Shown: positions 17,740 through 27,778, counted from the first letter of the stretch. The stretch: 35,003 bases of DNA from Candidatus Harrisonbacteria bacterium (GCA_023245035.1 JAHFLD010000003.1:119736-154738), one strand, 5' to 3'. Notes: generated from the sequence alone by a model not told the origin. Numbers and translations: made by a program.

Positions 17740-19164
17740 ATGGAAAAAATAATTTCGCTTTGCAAGCGGCGGGGTTTTGTTTTTCCGGGTTCGGAGATCT
17801 ATGGCGGTTTGGCGAATTCCTGGGATTTTGGGCCCTTGGGCGTGGAGCTAAAGAATAATATTAAGACCGAATGGTGGAACCGGTTTGTGCGCCGACGCGC
17901 TGATATGGTTGGCATCGAGACGGCCTTGATTATGAGCCCGAAGGTTTGGGAGGCTTCCGGACACTTGAAGGAGTTTTCGGATCCTTTGGTGGAGTGCAAA
18001 AAATGCCACAGCCGTTTTCGCGCCGATCAAGACAATGGAAGCTTGAAAGCGGAGCTGGTGTTTTTGAAAGAAGCTGAAGCAGACGGGGAAAATCCGATGA
18101 AGGTTTCCGGAAAAGTTGTTCGATATCGATTGAGCGGCAAGTGCCCGGTTTGTGATTCACCGGCAGACGCGGATAGCTTTACCTCTCCAGCGAGCTTTAA
18201 TCTGATGCTCAAGACGTTTTTGGGTCCGGCGCAAGAGAAGGCCAACGAGGTTTATTTTCGGCCAGAAACCGCGCAGGGGATGTTTGTTAATTTTAAAAAT
18301 GTTTTAAATACCACGCGGCGCAAATTGCCGTTTGGCATCGCTCAAATCGGCAAGGCTTTTCGCAACGAGATTACTCCGGGAAATTTTATTTTTCGGACGC
18401 GCGAGTTTGAACAAATGGAGATTGAATACTTTATTCCGGAGCCGAAGGCCGATCATGACTGGCAGAAGTATTTTGAGCACTGGAAGAATGAGATGAAGTC
18501 GTGGTTGCGAGACTTGGGCGTAAGCGAGAGCCGCCTGCATTTTGAGGATATTCCCGAGGGCGAGCGAGCTCATTATTCCAAGCGGACGATGGATGTTGAG
18601 TATGATTTTCCTTTCGGCCGCAAAGAACTTTATGGCTTGGCCTATCGCGGTAATTTTGATTTGTCGGCGCACGCGCAAGGAAGCGGGGAAGACCTGCAAT
18701 ACACCGATCCGGAGACCGGAGCGAAATTTATTCCGCATGTAATTGAGCCGACTTGGGGTGTGGAGCGGACGGCGCTGGTCGCGTTGCTTGAGGCCTATTC
18801 CGAGGAAAAAACCCCCTCAACTGACGGCGAGGGCGAGGCGCGAACGGTTTTAAAATTTCCATTTTGGCTGGCGCCGGTCAAGATCGCGGTTTTGCCCTTG
18901 TCCAAAAAGGAGGAGCTGTCCGCTTTCGCCAAGCCATTGTTTGAAACTTTGATTCAGCACTTTGCTTGCGAGTATGACGAGACGCAATCTATCGGCAAGC
19001 GATATCGCAGGCAGGACGAAATTGGCACGCCGTTTTGCGTGACGGTGGATTTTGATTCGCTTAAGGATCGAGCGGTAACAGTGCGGCATCGCGATACGAT
19101 GGAACAAGAGCGGGTGCCGATTGAGAATTTGGTTGCGCATTTTTCCGAAAAATTCGCCCGTTAA
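17740..19164 (+). CDS. glyQS: Glycyl-tRNA synthetase, single-chain (GlyQS) type
   Basis: MEKIISLCKRRGFVFPGSEIYGGLANSWDFGPLGVELKNN; FRPETAQGMFVNF; GVERTALVALLEAY; RBS-like GGGAG upstream of 17740. Confidence 0.95.
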   Translation: MEKIISLCKRRGFVFPGSEIYGGLANSWDFGPLGVELKNNIKTEWWNRFVRRRADMVGIETALIMSPKVWEASGHLKEFSDPLVECKKCHSRFRADQDNGSLKAELVFLKEAEADGENPMKVSGKVVRYRLSGKCPVCDSPADADSFTSPASFNLMLKTFLGPAQEKANEVYFRPETAQGMFVNFKNVLNTTRRKLPFGIAQIGKAFRNEITPGNFIFRTREFEQMEIEYFIPEPKADHDWQKYFEHWKNEMKSWLRDLGVSESRLHFEDIPEGERAHYSKRTMDVEYDFPFGRKELYGLAYRGNFDLSAHAQGSGEDLQYTDPETGAKFIPHVIEPTWGVERTALVALLEAYSEEKTPSTDGEGEARTVLKFPFWLAPVKIAVLPLSKKEELSAFAKPLFETLIQHFACEYDETQSIGKRYRRQDEIGTPFCVTVDFDSLKDRAVTVRHRDTMEQERVPIENLVAHFSEKFAR

Positions 19165-19168
19165 GATT

Positions 19169-20452
19169 ATGCCTATCAACAAAAAACAATTTGAGATTTT
19201 GACGCTGAAGAATGGTTTGCGAATTATGCTGATTCCTCGCGCGGAGCAGGTGGCGACGACGGTTTTGGTTTTGGTCGCGGCCGGTTCCAAGTACGAGAAA
19301 AAACCGATTAACGGCATTTCTCACTTTTTGGAGCACTTGTGTTTTAAGGGCACGACGCGCCGGCCAAAGTCAATTGATATTTCGATTGAACTGGATCGCA
19401 TCGGCGCGCGACATAATGCTTTTACCAGTCATGAATATACCGGCTATTGGGCCAAGGCGCAGGCGCATCAGACGGAAAAAATTTTGGATATTGTGAGTGA
19501 TTTATATTTGAATCCGACTTTTCCAGCAGCGGAGATAGAAAAAGAAAAGGGAGTGATTATTGAAGAGCTGAATATGTACGAGGATTTGCCGAATCGGAAG
19601 GTGCACGATGTTTTTAATGAATTGCTCTATGGCGATCAGCCGGCGGGTTGGGATGTTGGCGGAACCAAAGAGGTGATTCGCCGACTGACTAGGCAAGAGA
19701 TTGTGGATTATCGCGCGGCGCATTACGTGGCCTCGTCAACTTTGGTGGTGGTGGCCGGCGGTTTTTCCAAAGCCAAACTTTTGCCATTTATTAAAAAGAG
19801 TTTTGAGGTGATTCCGGTTGGCACGGCGCAGGGCAAGGTATCGGTGCGCGAGGCGCAAGCGCGGCCGATGGTTAAGGTGCAATATAAAAAATCCGATCAG
19901 ACTCACATTGCGCTCGGAGTGCGGGCGTTTAACATGTATGACGAACGGCAATACGCCTTGGAGTTGCTGGGCGATATTTTGGGCGGCTCTATGGCTTCGC
20001 GCTTGTTCCAGAGATTGCGCGAAGAATTAGGTTCGGCGTATTACGTCCGCGCGGGAAGCGATTTAATGACCGATCATGGTTATTTCGCAGTAGCGGCCGG
20101 CATTGGACACGAAAAGCTTACGGAGTCGCTTCAGGCGATTTTGGCGGAGATGCGCGACTTGGCCAATGGCGGCGTTACAGAAGACGAGATTTCGCGCGCC
20201 AAAGAGCATTTGGCCGGATCAACTTTGATCAGTTTGGAAACTTCCGATGATTTGGCTAATTTTTATGGAGCGCAGGAGATTCTAAAACAGCCGGTTATGA
20301 CGCCCGAGCAGATTATCGCCAAAATAAACGCCATCTCGCGCGACGAGGTAACGGCGGTGGCCCGAGCGATTTTCAAAAACGACGGTTTGAACCTGGCGGC
20401 GGTTGGACCCTATCGCGACGGTTTGGCTTTTGAGAAGTTGCTTAAACTTTAA
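19169..20452 (+). CDS. M16-family zinc metallopeptidase
   Basis: ISHFLEHLCFKGT (HxxEH) with downstream E; ATG at 19169 just after the glyQS stop. Confidence 0.93.
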   Translation: MPINKKQFEILTLKNGLRIMLIPRAEQVATTVLVLVAAGSKYEKKPINGISHFLEHLCFKGTTRRPKSIDISIELDRIGARHNAFTSHEYTGYWAKAQAHQTEKILDIVSDLYLNPTFPAAEIEKEKGVIIEELNMYEDLPNRKVHDVFNELLYGDQPAGWDVGGTKEVIRRLTRQEIVDYRAAHYVASSTLVVVAGGFSKAKLLPFIKKSFEVIPVGTAQGKVSVREAQARPMVKVQYKKSDQTHIALGVRAFNMYDERQYALELLGDILGGSMASRLFQRLREELGSAYYVRAGSDLMTDHGYFAVAAGIGHEKLTESLQAILAEMRDLANGGVTEDEISRAKEHLAGSTLISLETSDDLANFYGAQEILKQPVMTPEQIIAKINAISRDEVTAVARAIFKNDGLNLAAVGPYRDGLAFEKLLKL

Positions 20453-20464
20453 GGGCTATTTTTT

Positions 20465-21931
20465 ATGAATAAAAAGGTCTACATTACGACGGGGATTCCC
20501 TACGTAAATGCCGCGCCGCATGTCGGTTTTGCTTTGGAGCTGGCGCAGGCTGACGCGCTGGCGCGTTATTATCGCTCGCTTCACGAGGAGGTTCGTTTGG
20601 TCGCGGGAACCGATGATAACGCTTTAAAAAATGTTTTGGCGGCTGAGGCGGCCGGATTGCCGACCGAACAATTTGTGGCGAAGCACCGCGAGAGTTTTCG
20701 CGCACTTAAAGCAACACTCAATCTTGCGACGGATGATTTTATCTCCACTCGCGAGGAGCGCCACATTCGCGGAGCGCAGAAGTTTTGGCTGTCTTGCGCC
20801 AAGGACATTTACAAAAAAAGTTATCGCGGACTTTATTGCGTTGGTTGCGAGGAGTTTAAACGAGAGACTGATTTGGTTGATGGAAGATGTCCGGAACATC
20901 CGAAGTTGACGCCAGAGACCGTGGAGGAGGAAAATTATTTTTTTCGGCTTTCCAACTATGCCCGCGAACTTAAAAATCTTTTGGTTTCCGACGAGTTGCA
21001 GATTATTCCCGAGAGTCGCAGGGGCGAGATGTTGAAATTTATTGAGGCGGGTTTGGAGGATTTTAGCGTTTCGCGGCCGGTCGCGCGGGCCAAGGGCTGG
21101 GGTATACCAGTTCCTGGAGATCCAAATCAGGTGATGTATGTTTGGTTTGACGCGCTGACCAATTATCTAAATATTTTGGGATACGCCGATGACGCGCCGC
21201 TGTTTAATGATTATTGGACTGATTCGCGTTTGATTTTGCACTGCTTAGGCAAGGGCATTTTGCGGTTTCACGCCTTGTACTGGCCGGCGATGCTAATTTC
21301 GGCCGGACTGCGATTGCCCAACCAAATTTTGGTGCATGGATACGTTACCTTGAACGGACAAAAAATTTCCAAGTCTTTGGGTAATACGATTCATCCCGAT
21401 TCGGTTGTGGAACGCTATGGAGTTGATGCTCTGCGTTATTATTTGTTGCGCGAAATTGCGCCGCACGAGGACGGCGATTATTCGGAGGAGAAGATGAGGG
21501 ATCGCTATAACGGCGATTTGGCCAACGGTTTGGGAAATTTCGCCTCGCGGGTAACGACACTTGCCGCTAAATTGCCCGAGCTGTCCGGAGTCGTGTCTTT
21601 AGAGATTGTGGCGGCGATTGACGAGGCTCGCGCGGCCACGGCCACAGCGATGCGTGTTTTTAGATTTCACGAGGCTTTGGCGGCTATCTGGAAGTTGATA
21701 ACTTTTGGCGATACTTATGTAAATGATCGCAAGCCGTGGGAGGGGTCGCCGGAGCGCAATGCCCAAGTTCTTTTTGATTTGATGATTTTGCTTCAGGCGG
21801 TGGCCGAACTGCTTTGGCCATTTTTACCCCAAACGGCGGAAAAAATTCGGGAGACCTTGCGCTGGAGCGCGGACAAGAAGAGCGTTCGGGTTTCGAGAAT
21901 TCAAAATCTTTTTCCGCGGATTTTGGCTTAG
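20465..21931 (+). CDS. metG: Methionyl-tRNA synthetase
   Basis: TTGIPYVNAAPHVGFALELAQADALARY, zinc knuckle CVGCEEF..CPEH, KISKSLGN. Confidence 0.96.
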   Translation: MNKKVYITTGIPYVNAAPHVGFALELAQADALARYYRSLHEEVRLVAGTDDNALKNVLAAEAAGLPTEQFVAKHRESFRALKATLNLATDDFISTREERHIRGAQKFWLSCAKDIYKKSYRGLYCVGCEEFKRETDLVDGRCPEHPKLTPETVEEENYFFRLSNYARELKNLLVSDELQIIPESRRGEMLKFIEAGLEDFSVSRPVARAKGWGIPVPGDPNQVMYVWFDALTNYLNILGYADDAPLFNDYWTDSRLILHCLGKGILRFHALYWPAMLISAGLRLPNQILVHGYVTLNGQKISKSLGNTIHPDSVVERYGVDALRYYLLREIAPHEDGDYSEEKMRDRYNGDLANGLGNFASRVTTLAAKLPELSGVVSLEIVAAIDEARAATATAMRVFRFHEALAAIWKLITFGDTYVNDRKPWEGSPERNAQVLFDLMILLQAVAELLWPFLPQTAEKIRETLRWSADKKSVRVSRIQNLFPRILA

Positions 21932-21946
21932 TGTCATGCCGGTTTT

Positions 21947-22777
21947 ATGATTGACGTTCACACTCACATTCAATTTCCGGCCTATGACGCTGACCGGCAA
22001 TCGGTCATTGACCGGGCTGTGGCGGCTGGTGTTTTGAAAATGATCGCTGTTGGCACACAGGCGGCGACTTCGCGCGTGGCGATTGATTTGAGCGTCGCCA
22101 ATCCAGGATCAATCTGGGCGACTGTTGGCTTTCATCCCAATCATCTTGACTCGGCGTGGTATCACGATAAGAAGGAGATCAAAGACCCGTTGCAGGAAAA
22201 GTTTGACATTGGGATTTTGGCGGAGCTGGCAAGACATCCCCGAGTGGTGGCGATCGGGGAGTGCGGTTTGGATTATTATAGATTGTCGCCGAATAGCGAC
22301 TCTGATCCGAATTTACGGATGAGACAAAAAGAAGTTTTTCAAGGCCAAATCCAACTTGCTTTGGAGCTAAAAAAGCCGCTGATGATTCATTGCCGACCGA
22401 CCAAGGGCACGGATGATGCTTATGAGGACTTGTTTGGAATGCTGGCTCAAGTTACGGCCATTCCTCGGGTGATTCATTTTTACGTGGGTTCACCGCGGAT
22501 GACGCGCCGATTTTTAGAGGCCGGTTTTTACTTTACCTTTGGCGGAGTGGTTACCTTTAGCCGTGATTATGATGAACAGATAAGCTTAATTCCGATGGAG
22601 CGAATTTTGTCGGAAACTGACGCGCCGTACGTGGCGCCGCTTGCCCAGCGCGGGAAGCGCAACGAGCCGGCGTTTATTTTGGAGACCGTTGCCCGCCTGG
22701 CGGAGATTAAGGGAGTTTCTGTCTCCGAGATGGAGCGGGCGATTGCGGAGAATGTAAGGCGGGTTTTTGCGATTTGA
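21947..22777 (+). CDS. tatD: TatD-family metal-dependent hydrolase
   Basis: IDVHTHI, GFHPNH, AIGECGLDYY, PLMIHCRP, LSETDAPYVAP. Confidence 0.93.
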   Translation: MIDVHTHIQFPAYDADRQSVIDRAVAAGVLKMIAVGTQAATSRVAIDLSVANPGSIWATVGFHPNHLDSAWYHDKKEIKDPLQEKFDIGILAELARHPRVVAIGECGLDYYRLSPNSDSDPNLRMRQKEVFQGQIQLALELKKPLMIHCRPTKGTDDAYEDLFGMLAQVTAIPRVIHFYVGSPRMTRRFLEAGFYFTFGGVVTFSRDYDEQISLIPMERILSETDAPYVAPLAQRGKRNEPAFILETVARLAEIKGVSVSEMERAIAENVRRVFAI

Positions 22778-22882
22778 TAAAGGAGCGTGATTTGCTTGTC
22801 TGGTTGGTATTACCCGATGAGTTAAGAGCTTTTTAACCAGTCTTTTCTGTGTTAGAGTTTTTGCGTTGTTCTTATGTTTTTT

Positions 22883-25309
22883 ATGAATTACGATTTCAAG
22901 AAAATAGAGAAAAAGTGGCAGGAGCAGTGGGCGGAGGCCGGAATCTATGCCGCCAATGATAATTCAGCCAAGCCCAAATATTACGCGTTGATTGAATTTC
23001 CTTATCCATCCGGCGATGGCTTGCATGTGGGGCATATTCGCAGTACGACGGCGATGGATATTATCTCTCGCAAGCGGCGAATGGAGGGGTATAACGTGCT
23101 ATTTCCGATTGGCTGGGATGCTTTTGGATTGCCTACGGAAAACTACGCCATTAAGACCGGCATTCAACCGGCGATTGTCACCCGACAAAACACCGATGTT
23201 TTTCGCAAGCAACTTAAGGCGCTGGGATTTTCTTTTGACTGGAAGCGAGAGATAAATACCACCGATCCGAATTATTACAAGTGGACACAGTGGATGTTTT
23301 TAAGGTTTTTTGAAAAAGGATTGGCTTATAAGGCGCGGATGCCGATTAACTGGTGTCCAAAAGACAAGATTGGTTTGGCCAACGAAGAAGTTGTGGGCGG
23401 CAAGTGCGAAAGGTGCGGGACGCCGGTAGAACAGCGGGAGCGGGAGCAGTGGATGTTAAAAATTACCGCTTATGCCGACAAGTTGCTTGAAGGTTTGAAG
23501 CACGTTGATTTTTTGCCGGAGATCAAGCGCCAGCAAGAGCATTGGATTGGGCGGAGCGAGGGTTTTAAAATAGGGTTTAAGTTAGATGGTTTGGGGGTGC
23601 TTGGTACGGCGGTTGAGATTTTTACCACGCGGTTGGATACGATTTTTGGCGCGACTTTTGTGGCAGTTTCCGCGGAGACGGCAAAAAAATGGCTGGAAGC
23701 AGGTTGGGAGTCGCCAGATGAAATCAAAAAGTATATTGAACAAGTTTTGGCGGAGCGGAAAAATGCCGGTTTTGAAGCCACCGAAAAAAGCGGAATTTTT
23801 TCCGGGGTTCAGGCGGTTAATCCGGTAAACGGCGAGACAGTGCCAGTTTGGATTACGAATTATGTTTTGGGCGGAGTCGGAACCGGAGCGGTGATGGGTG
23901 TACCGGCGCACGACGAGCGCGATTTTGAGTTTGCCAAAAAATATAATTTGCCGATCAGGGCGGTAGTCGGCCCCTCGTCTGGACTGGTTTTTGCGGATAG
24001 GCCTTTTGTGCAGGATGGATTCCTGCACCATTCGGGGACTTTTACCGGAATGAGTTCGGCGGAGGCGATACCGGCAATCAGCAAGGCCTTGGAAGCTCGG
24101 CGCGAGGTTCGTTATCGGCTTCGCGATTGGGTTTTTTCGCGGCAGAGATATTGGGGAGAGCCGATTCCTCTTATTTATTGTGAAAAGTGCGGTTGGATTC
24201 CGGTTCCGGAAAAAGATTTGCCGATTACTTTGCCGGAGGTTAAAGATTATAAGCCGAGGGATGACGGGCAGTCTCCTTTGGCTTCGGTAGAGGAGTGGGT
24301 AGAGGTGAAGTGTCCGAAATGCGGAGGTCTGGCTCGGAGAGAGACCGATACGATGCCCAATTGGGCCGGATCAAGTTGGTATTTTATTGGCTATTTGATG
24401 ACCGAAAACTTGAAATCAAGAGAGCCGATTTCCGAGCAAATTAAGAGCGAGGAAGTTCAGAATAAGTTAAAACGCTGGTTACCCGTTGATTGGTACAATG
24501 GCGGAATGGAGCACGTTACTTTGCATTTGCTCTATTCTCGTTTTTGGAATCAGTTCTTGCACGATGAGGGATTGGTGCCGGTTTCGGAGCCATATCGCAA
24601 GCGCACGGCGCACGGCCTTATTTTGGCCGCGGGCGGAGTGAAGATGTCTAAATCCAAGGGAAACGTGGTGCGCCCCGATGATTTGATTGCCGAGTTTGGA
24701 GCCGACGCGATGCGGGTTTACGAGATGTTTATGGGGCCTTTTAACCAGGCGATTGCTTGGGACGAGCACGGAATTTTGGGAACCTACCGTTTTTTGGAGC
24801 GGGTTTTCAGGTTGGCGACACAGGAGAAGAACCCGACTACTTTACAGACGGAGTTGGCGCGTTTGTTGGAACTCACGGTCAAAAAAGTTGGTGAGGACAT
24901 TGAGTCTTTATCTTTCAACACGGCGGTGAGCGCCATGATGATTTTGATAAATAAAATACAAGCGGCGGGAGGCATGCCGCGCGATTCGTGGAAGACTTTC
25001 TTGCTGATTTTGGCGCCGTTCGCGCCTCATTTAACCGAAGAGCTATGGGAGAAGTTTTCCGGAGAGGGTTCGGTTCACTTGCATCCGTGGCCGGCGTTTG
25101 ACGAGCAGGCTTTGGCTGCCGCCTTGGTTAAGATTGTGGTGCAAATTAACGGAAAGATAAAAACCCGCCTTAGCGTGCCGGCTGGTTTGGTTGAGGCCGA
25201 GATAACTCAATTGGCGCTCGCGGATCCGGTGATTGTCGTTCAACTTAAAGAGGCGACTGTTCGGCGAATTGTTTTTGTGCCCGACCGATTAATTAATATC
25301 GTCGTCTAA
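22883..25309 (+). CDS. leuS: Leucyl-tRNA synthetase
   Basis: EFPYPSGDGLHVGHIRS, editing domain GVPAHDERDFEFA, KMSKSKGNVV, MPNWAGSSWYF. Confidence 0.97.
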   Translation: MNYDFKKIEKKWQEQWAEAGIYAANDNSAKPKYYALIEFPYPSGDGLHVGHIRSTTAMDIISRKRRMEGYNVLFPIGWDAFGLPTENYAIKTGIQPAIVTRQNTDVFRKQLKALGFSFDWKREINTTDPNYYKWTQWMFLRFFEKGLAYKARMPINWCPKDKIGLANEEVVGGKCERCGTPVEQREREQWMLKITAYADKLLEGLKHVDFLPEIKRQQEHWIGRSEGFKIGFKLDGLGVLGTAVEIFTTRLDTIFGATFVAVSAETAKKWLEAGWESPDEIKKYIEQVLAERKNAGFEATEKSGIFSGVQAVNPVNGETVPVWITNYVLGGVGTGAVMGVPAHDERDFEFAKKYNLPIRAVVGPSSGLVFADRPFVQDGFLHHSGTFTGMSSAEAIPAISKALEARREVRYRLRDWVFSRQRYWGEPIPLIYCEKCGWIPVPEKDLPITLPEVKDYKPRDDGQSPLASVEEWVEVKCPKCGGLARRETDTMPNWAGSSWYFIGYLMTENLKSREPISEQIKSEEVQNKLKRWLPVDWYNGGMEHVTLHLLYSRFWNQFLHDEGLVPVSEPYRKRTAHGLILAAGGVKMSKSKGNVVRPDDLIAEFGADAMRVYEMFMGPFNQAIAWDEHGILGTYRFLERVFRLATQEKNPTTLQTELARLLELTVKKVGEDIESLSFNTAVSAMMILINKIQAAGGMPRDSWKTFLLILAPFAPHLTEELWEKFSGEGSVHLHPWPAFDEQALAAALVKIVVQINGKIKTRLSVPAGLVEAEITQLALADPVIVVQLKEATVRRIVFVPDRLINIVV

Positions 25310-25338
25310 TTTTTAGGTTTTTATTTTCCATCACGCCC

Positions 25339-25512
25339 ATGAAAGAGCGGTTTATTCAGATGCTGTTGATTTCACTTTTTATCTTTGGTTTTTTCTTTGT
25401 GAGTTTTCGTTTGCCAGCGATGGCTCGCTCGGGAAGGCTGGGGCGAAGCGCTTTCATAGCGCAGTTTTTGCGTCTTCTGCCGAAGCCAGAGCCGAGTTTG
25501 TATCGGAGATAG
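25339..25512 (+). CDS. Possible small single-TM protein (57 aa, below ORF-track cutoff)
   Basis: MKERFIQMLLISLFIFGFFFVSFRLPAMARSGRLGRSAFIAQFLRLLPKPEPSLYRR, intact ATG-to-TAG frame filling the leuS/htrA gap. Confidence 0.35.
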   Translation: MKERFIQMLLISLFIFGFFFVSFRLPAMARSGRLGRSAFIAQFLRLLPKPEPSLYRR

Positions 25513-25536
25513 ATTTTGTTTAGCAGTCTCGAACTA

Positions 25537-26592
25537 CTATTTTCTTTCCGCTAAAGTTACCTTAATGTCCAACTCTTGGCCGTTGCGGTCCACGCGCAGG
25601 TTTAGAATATCGCCGGCACTTAGTTCCTCCAAAAAGTCTTGAATTGTTTTTTCACCGCTTAGGAGTGTTCCGTTGCAGGCGAGAATAATATCTTTTTCTT
25701 TGATGCCGGCCTTGTCGGCGGGACTCCCGGGAGTGACGGCGGGGAAGTGAGGCATCTGGCCGACCACGATGGCGCCGCATTCAACCGACAATTTCATTTT
25801 GGCTTTAAGATTTTCGTCAATCATCAAGTAGCGCAGACCGAGGAGGGGCCGGCGGATACGGCCGGTTTTCTTGAGATCTTCCAAGTCGCGGCGGACGGCG
25901 TTGATGGGGATCGCGAAGCCCAAGTTTTGCGCGCCGGAGACGATGGCGGCGTTGATGCCGATGGCTTCGCCGTCAAGATTTACCAAGGGACCGCCGGAGT
26001 TGCCCGGGTTGATGGCGGCGTCGGTTTGAATTAAGCCCCGAAGCTCCTGAACCGGATTGCCTTGCTTGCCCTCGGCGCTCGCGCGGATAGAGCGGGAGAG
26101 TCCGGAGATAATTCCGCGAGAAACCGTGTTTTTGAAAATTCCTAGCGCGTTGCCGAAGGCGAGAACGGTTTCGCCCAGGTCTAGCTTGGCCGATTCACCC
26201 AAGGCCACCACCGGAAAGTTTTTTTTCTGGCCGGTAATTTGCAGAATGGCCACATCATCAATCGGATCGCGGGCCAGAATTTCCGCCTTATATTTTTCGC
26301 CCTCGTTCATGATGATCGTGTATTCGGCCTCGGTATCGGAGACGACGTGCTGATTGGTAACTATGATGCCGGTTTTTTCTACGATAAAGCCCGAACCGCC
26401 GCCGATTGTAATCATGCCGTGGGCGTCGATCATCTCGTCCGGAATCCGCGGCTTGCCGTGCTGAAAGGGGATAATCGGCAAAAGTTCCGGCGGAACATTT
26501 TTTTCGATTGATTCGTAACTGCGGGCGATGGCAATAGAGACGACGGCTGGCATCACTTTTTTGACAGTGCGGACAACGTTGGAGTATTCCAT
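25537..26592 (-). CDS. HtrA/DegP-like S1C serine protease with C-terminal PDZ domain
   Basis: TNQHVVSD, DPIDDVAILQ, NPGNSGGPLVNLDGEAIGINAA, PDZ GSPADKAGIKEKDIILACNG. Confidence 0.94.
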   Translation of the reverse strand: MEYSNVVRTVKKVMPAVVSIAIARSYESIEKNVPPELLPIIPFQHGKPRIPDEMIDAHGMITIGGGSGFIVEKTGIIVTNQHVVSDTEAEYTIIMNEGEKYKAEILARDPIDDVAILQITGQKKNFPVVALGESAKLDLGETVLAFGNALGIFKNTVSRGIISGLSRSIRASAEGKQGNPVQELRGLIQTDAAINPGNSGGPLVNLDGEAIGINAAIVSGAQNLGFAIPINAVRRDLEDLKKTGRIRRPLLGLRYLMIDENLKAKMKLSVECGAIVVGQMPHFPAVTPGSPADKAGIKEKDIILACNGTLLSGEKTIQDFLEELSAGDILNLRVDRNGQELDIKVTLAERK

Positions 26593-26712
26593 TGGGTTTA
26601 ATTGTATATCAGATTTAGTTTTTTCTTTTGTGGAAACTTGCGGTTGGCGTTCTTTTGATTTATATTCTGTTCGGTTCTTTGGCGGTTTTTGCGGTCACAA
26701 ATGGAGACCTTC

Positions 26713-26979
26713 ATGTCCGGTCAAGAAATCACCGCGGCGGTGCCGGCTTCGTCCGCTCTTAACGGGCGTACGATTCTTGGCGTTTTTAAGAAGACGGTTC
26801 GCGAGGGCGGTTCGTCTTGCGACACCCTTCACTTTTTGCTTGATAGCAATGTTGAGCTGGTGATTGGTTCGCAGTTTGTTTTGGGCGCCGATCATGGCGG
26901 TTACACCGTGGCGACGGTTTGGATGAAGACCGGCGAGCATGGCCCCAATGATCGAGGAGAAGTTCTGTTTCGAGAGTAG
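26713..26979 (+). CDS. Small hypothetical protein
   Basis: MSGQEITAAVPASSALNGRTILGVFKKTVREGG...; followed by a terminator; start may be 26689. Confidence 0.5.
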   Translation: MSGQEITAAVPASSALNGRTILGVFKKTVREGGSSCDTLHFLLDSNVELVIGSQFVLGADHGGYTVATVWMKTGEHGPNDRGEVLFRE

Positions 26980-26987
26980 GTGTTTCT

Positions 26988-27013
26988 AGCCTCGTACTTT
27001 ACGGGGCTTTTTT
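26988..27013 (+). terminator. Rho-independent terminator
   Basis: AGCCTCGT / ACGGGGCT + T-run. Confidence 0.65.
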
Positions 27014-27046
27014 ATATGCTGATCAACTTCTTCGGCAAATTAAATT

Positions 27047-27087
27047 TGGTGGACCTAGCCAGAATTGAACTGGCGACTCCTCGTTGC
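27047..27087 (-). pseudogene. Orphan tRNA 3' half (T-arm, acceptor 3' strand, encoded CCA), Ala-like
   Basis: Minus strand GCAACGAGGAGTC-GCCAGTTCAATTCTGGC-TAGGTCC-A-CCA; no matching 5' half found. Confidence 0.7.
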
Positions 27088-27121
27088 CCCGATGGACTTT
27101 GGTGGGCTAACACTGTTTATG

Positions 27122-27193
27122 TGGACCAAGGGAGGATTGAACTCCCGACCTCCTCATTGCAAATGAGGCGCTCTACCACTGAGCTATTGGCCC
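27122..27193 (-). tRNA. tRNA-Ala(TGC)
   Basis: GGGCCAA-TA-GCTCAGTGGTAGAGC, anticodon stem CCTCA-TTTGCAA-TGAGG, T-arm GGGAGTTCAATCCTCCC, TTGGTCC-A; G3:U70; CCA not fully encoded. Confidence 0.94.
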
Positions 27194-27330
27194 ACCAAAG
27201 TCATACGGGATTGTGTTTTGTGACTTCGCTGCGCTTCAGATAAAACGGGAACAAACGAGGCGTAATCGATTTTTACAGTATCAAAATTCGCGCACAGGCG
27301 CAATTTTTTGGTTTGTGATAGAATCGGCTT

Positions 27331-27741
27331 ATGGAAAAATTTCAACCGGAGAGTGACAATGAATCCATCAGAGAAAATCAGTGGGGTTTGGGGCGGGTTG
27401 ATGTTTCGTCGCGCGGTCAAGATGTTGTTGATGCTAACGAAGAGACCGCCAGTTATCTTGAAGATCTTCATGACGCCATGAAGTCGGCTGGCGCCGATGA
27501 AGCCGCTAAAGAAGCTTTAGAACTTTTTATTCATCTTTCATCAGAAAGTTCCGCTGGCGATGTAACTGCGGCGGTTGATGATTTGCTTTCTCGTCGGCAA
27601 AGCGCTTTGGCTTCGATGATGAACGAGGATCCGACTGCTTCGGTGGAAGCTAATTATTTAAATGGTCTTAGAAAGCGGCGCGCGAGGGAAAAAATAGAAG
27701 CAGGTAAGTCGCTTGATGACCGAACTAATTTTGTTGGGTAA
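27331..27741 (+). CDS. Hypothetical acidic helical protein
   Basis: 136-aa ORF starting MEKFQPESDNESIRENQWGLGRVD; no family recognised. Confidence 0.5.
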   Translation: MEKFQPESDNESIRENQWGLGRVDVSSRGQDVVDANEETASYLEDLHDAMKSAGADEAAKEALELFIHLSSESSAGDVTAAVDDLLSRRQSALASMMNEDPTASVEANYLNGLRKRRAREKIEAGKSLDDRTNFVG

Positions 27742-27778
27742 GCGTGTTTTTTTGCTAAATTTTCCGAAAGTCAGATTG

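Noticed and set aside
26980-27243. + strand ORF (MFLASYFTGLF...ARIELATPRC...GRIELPTSSLQM)
   Set aside because: Antisense translation of tRNA-Ala(TGC) and the orphan tRNA half; typical false ORF over tRNA.
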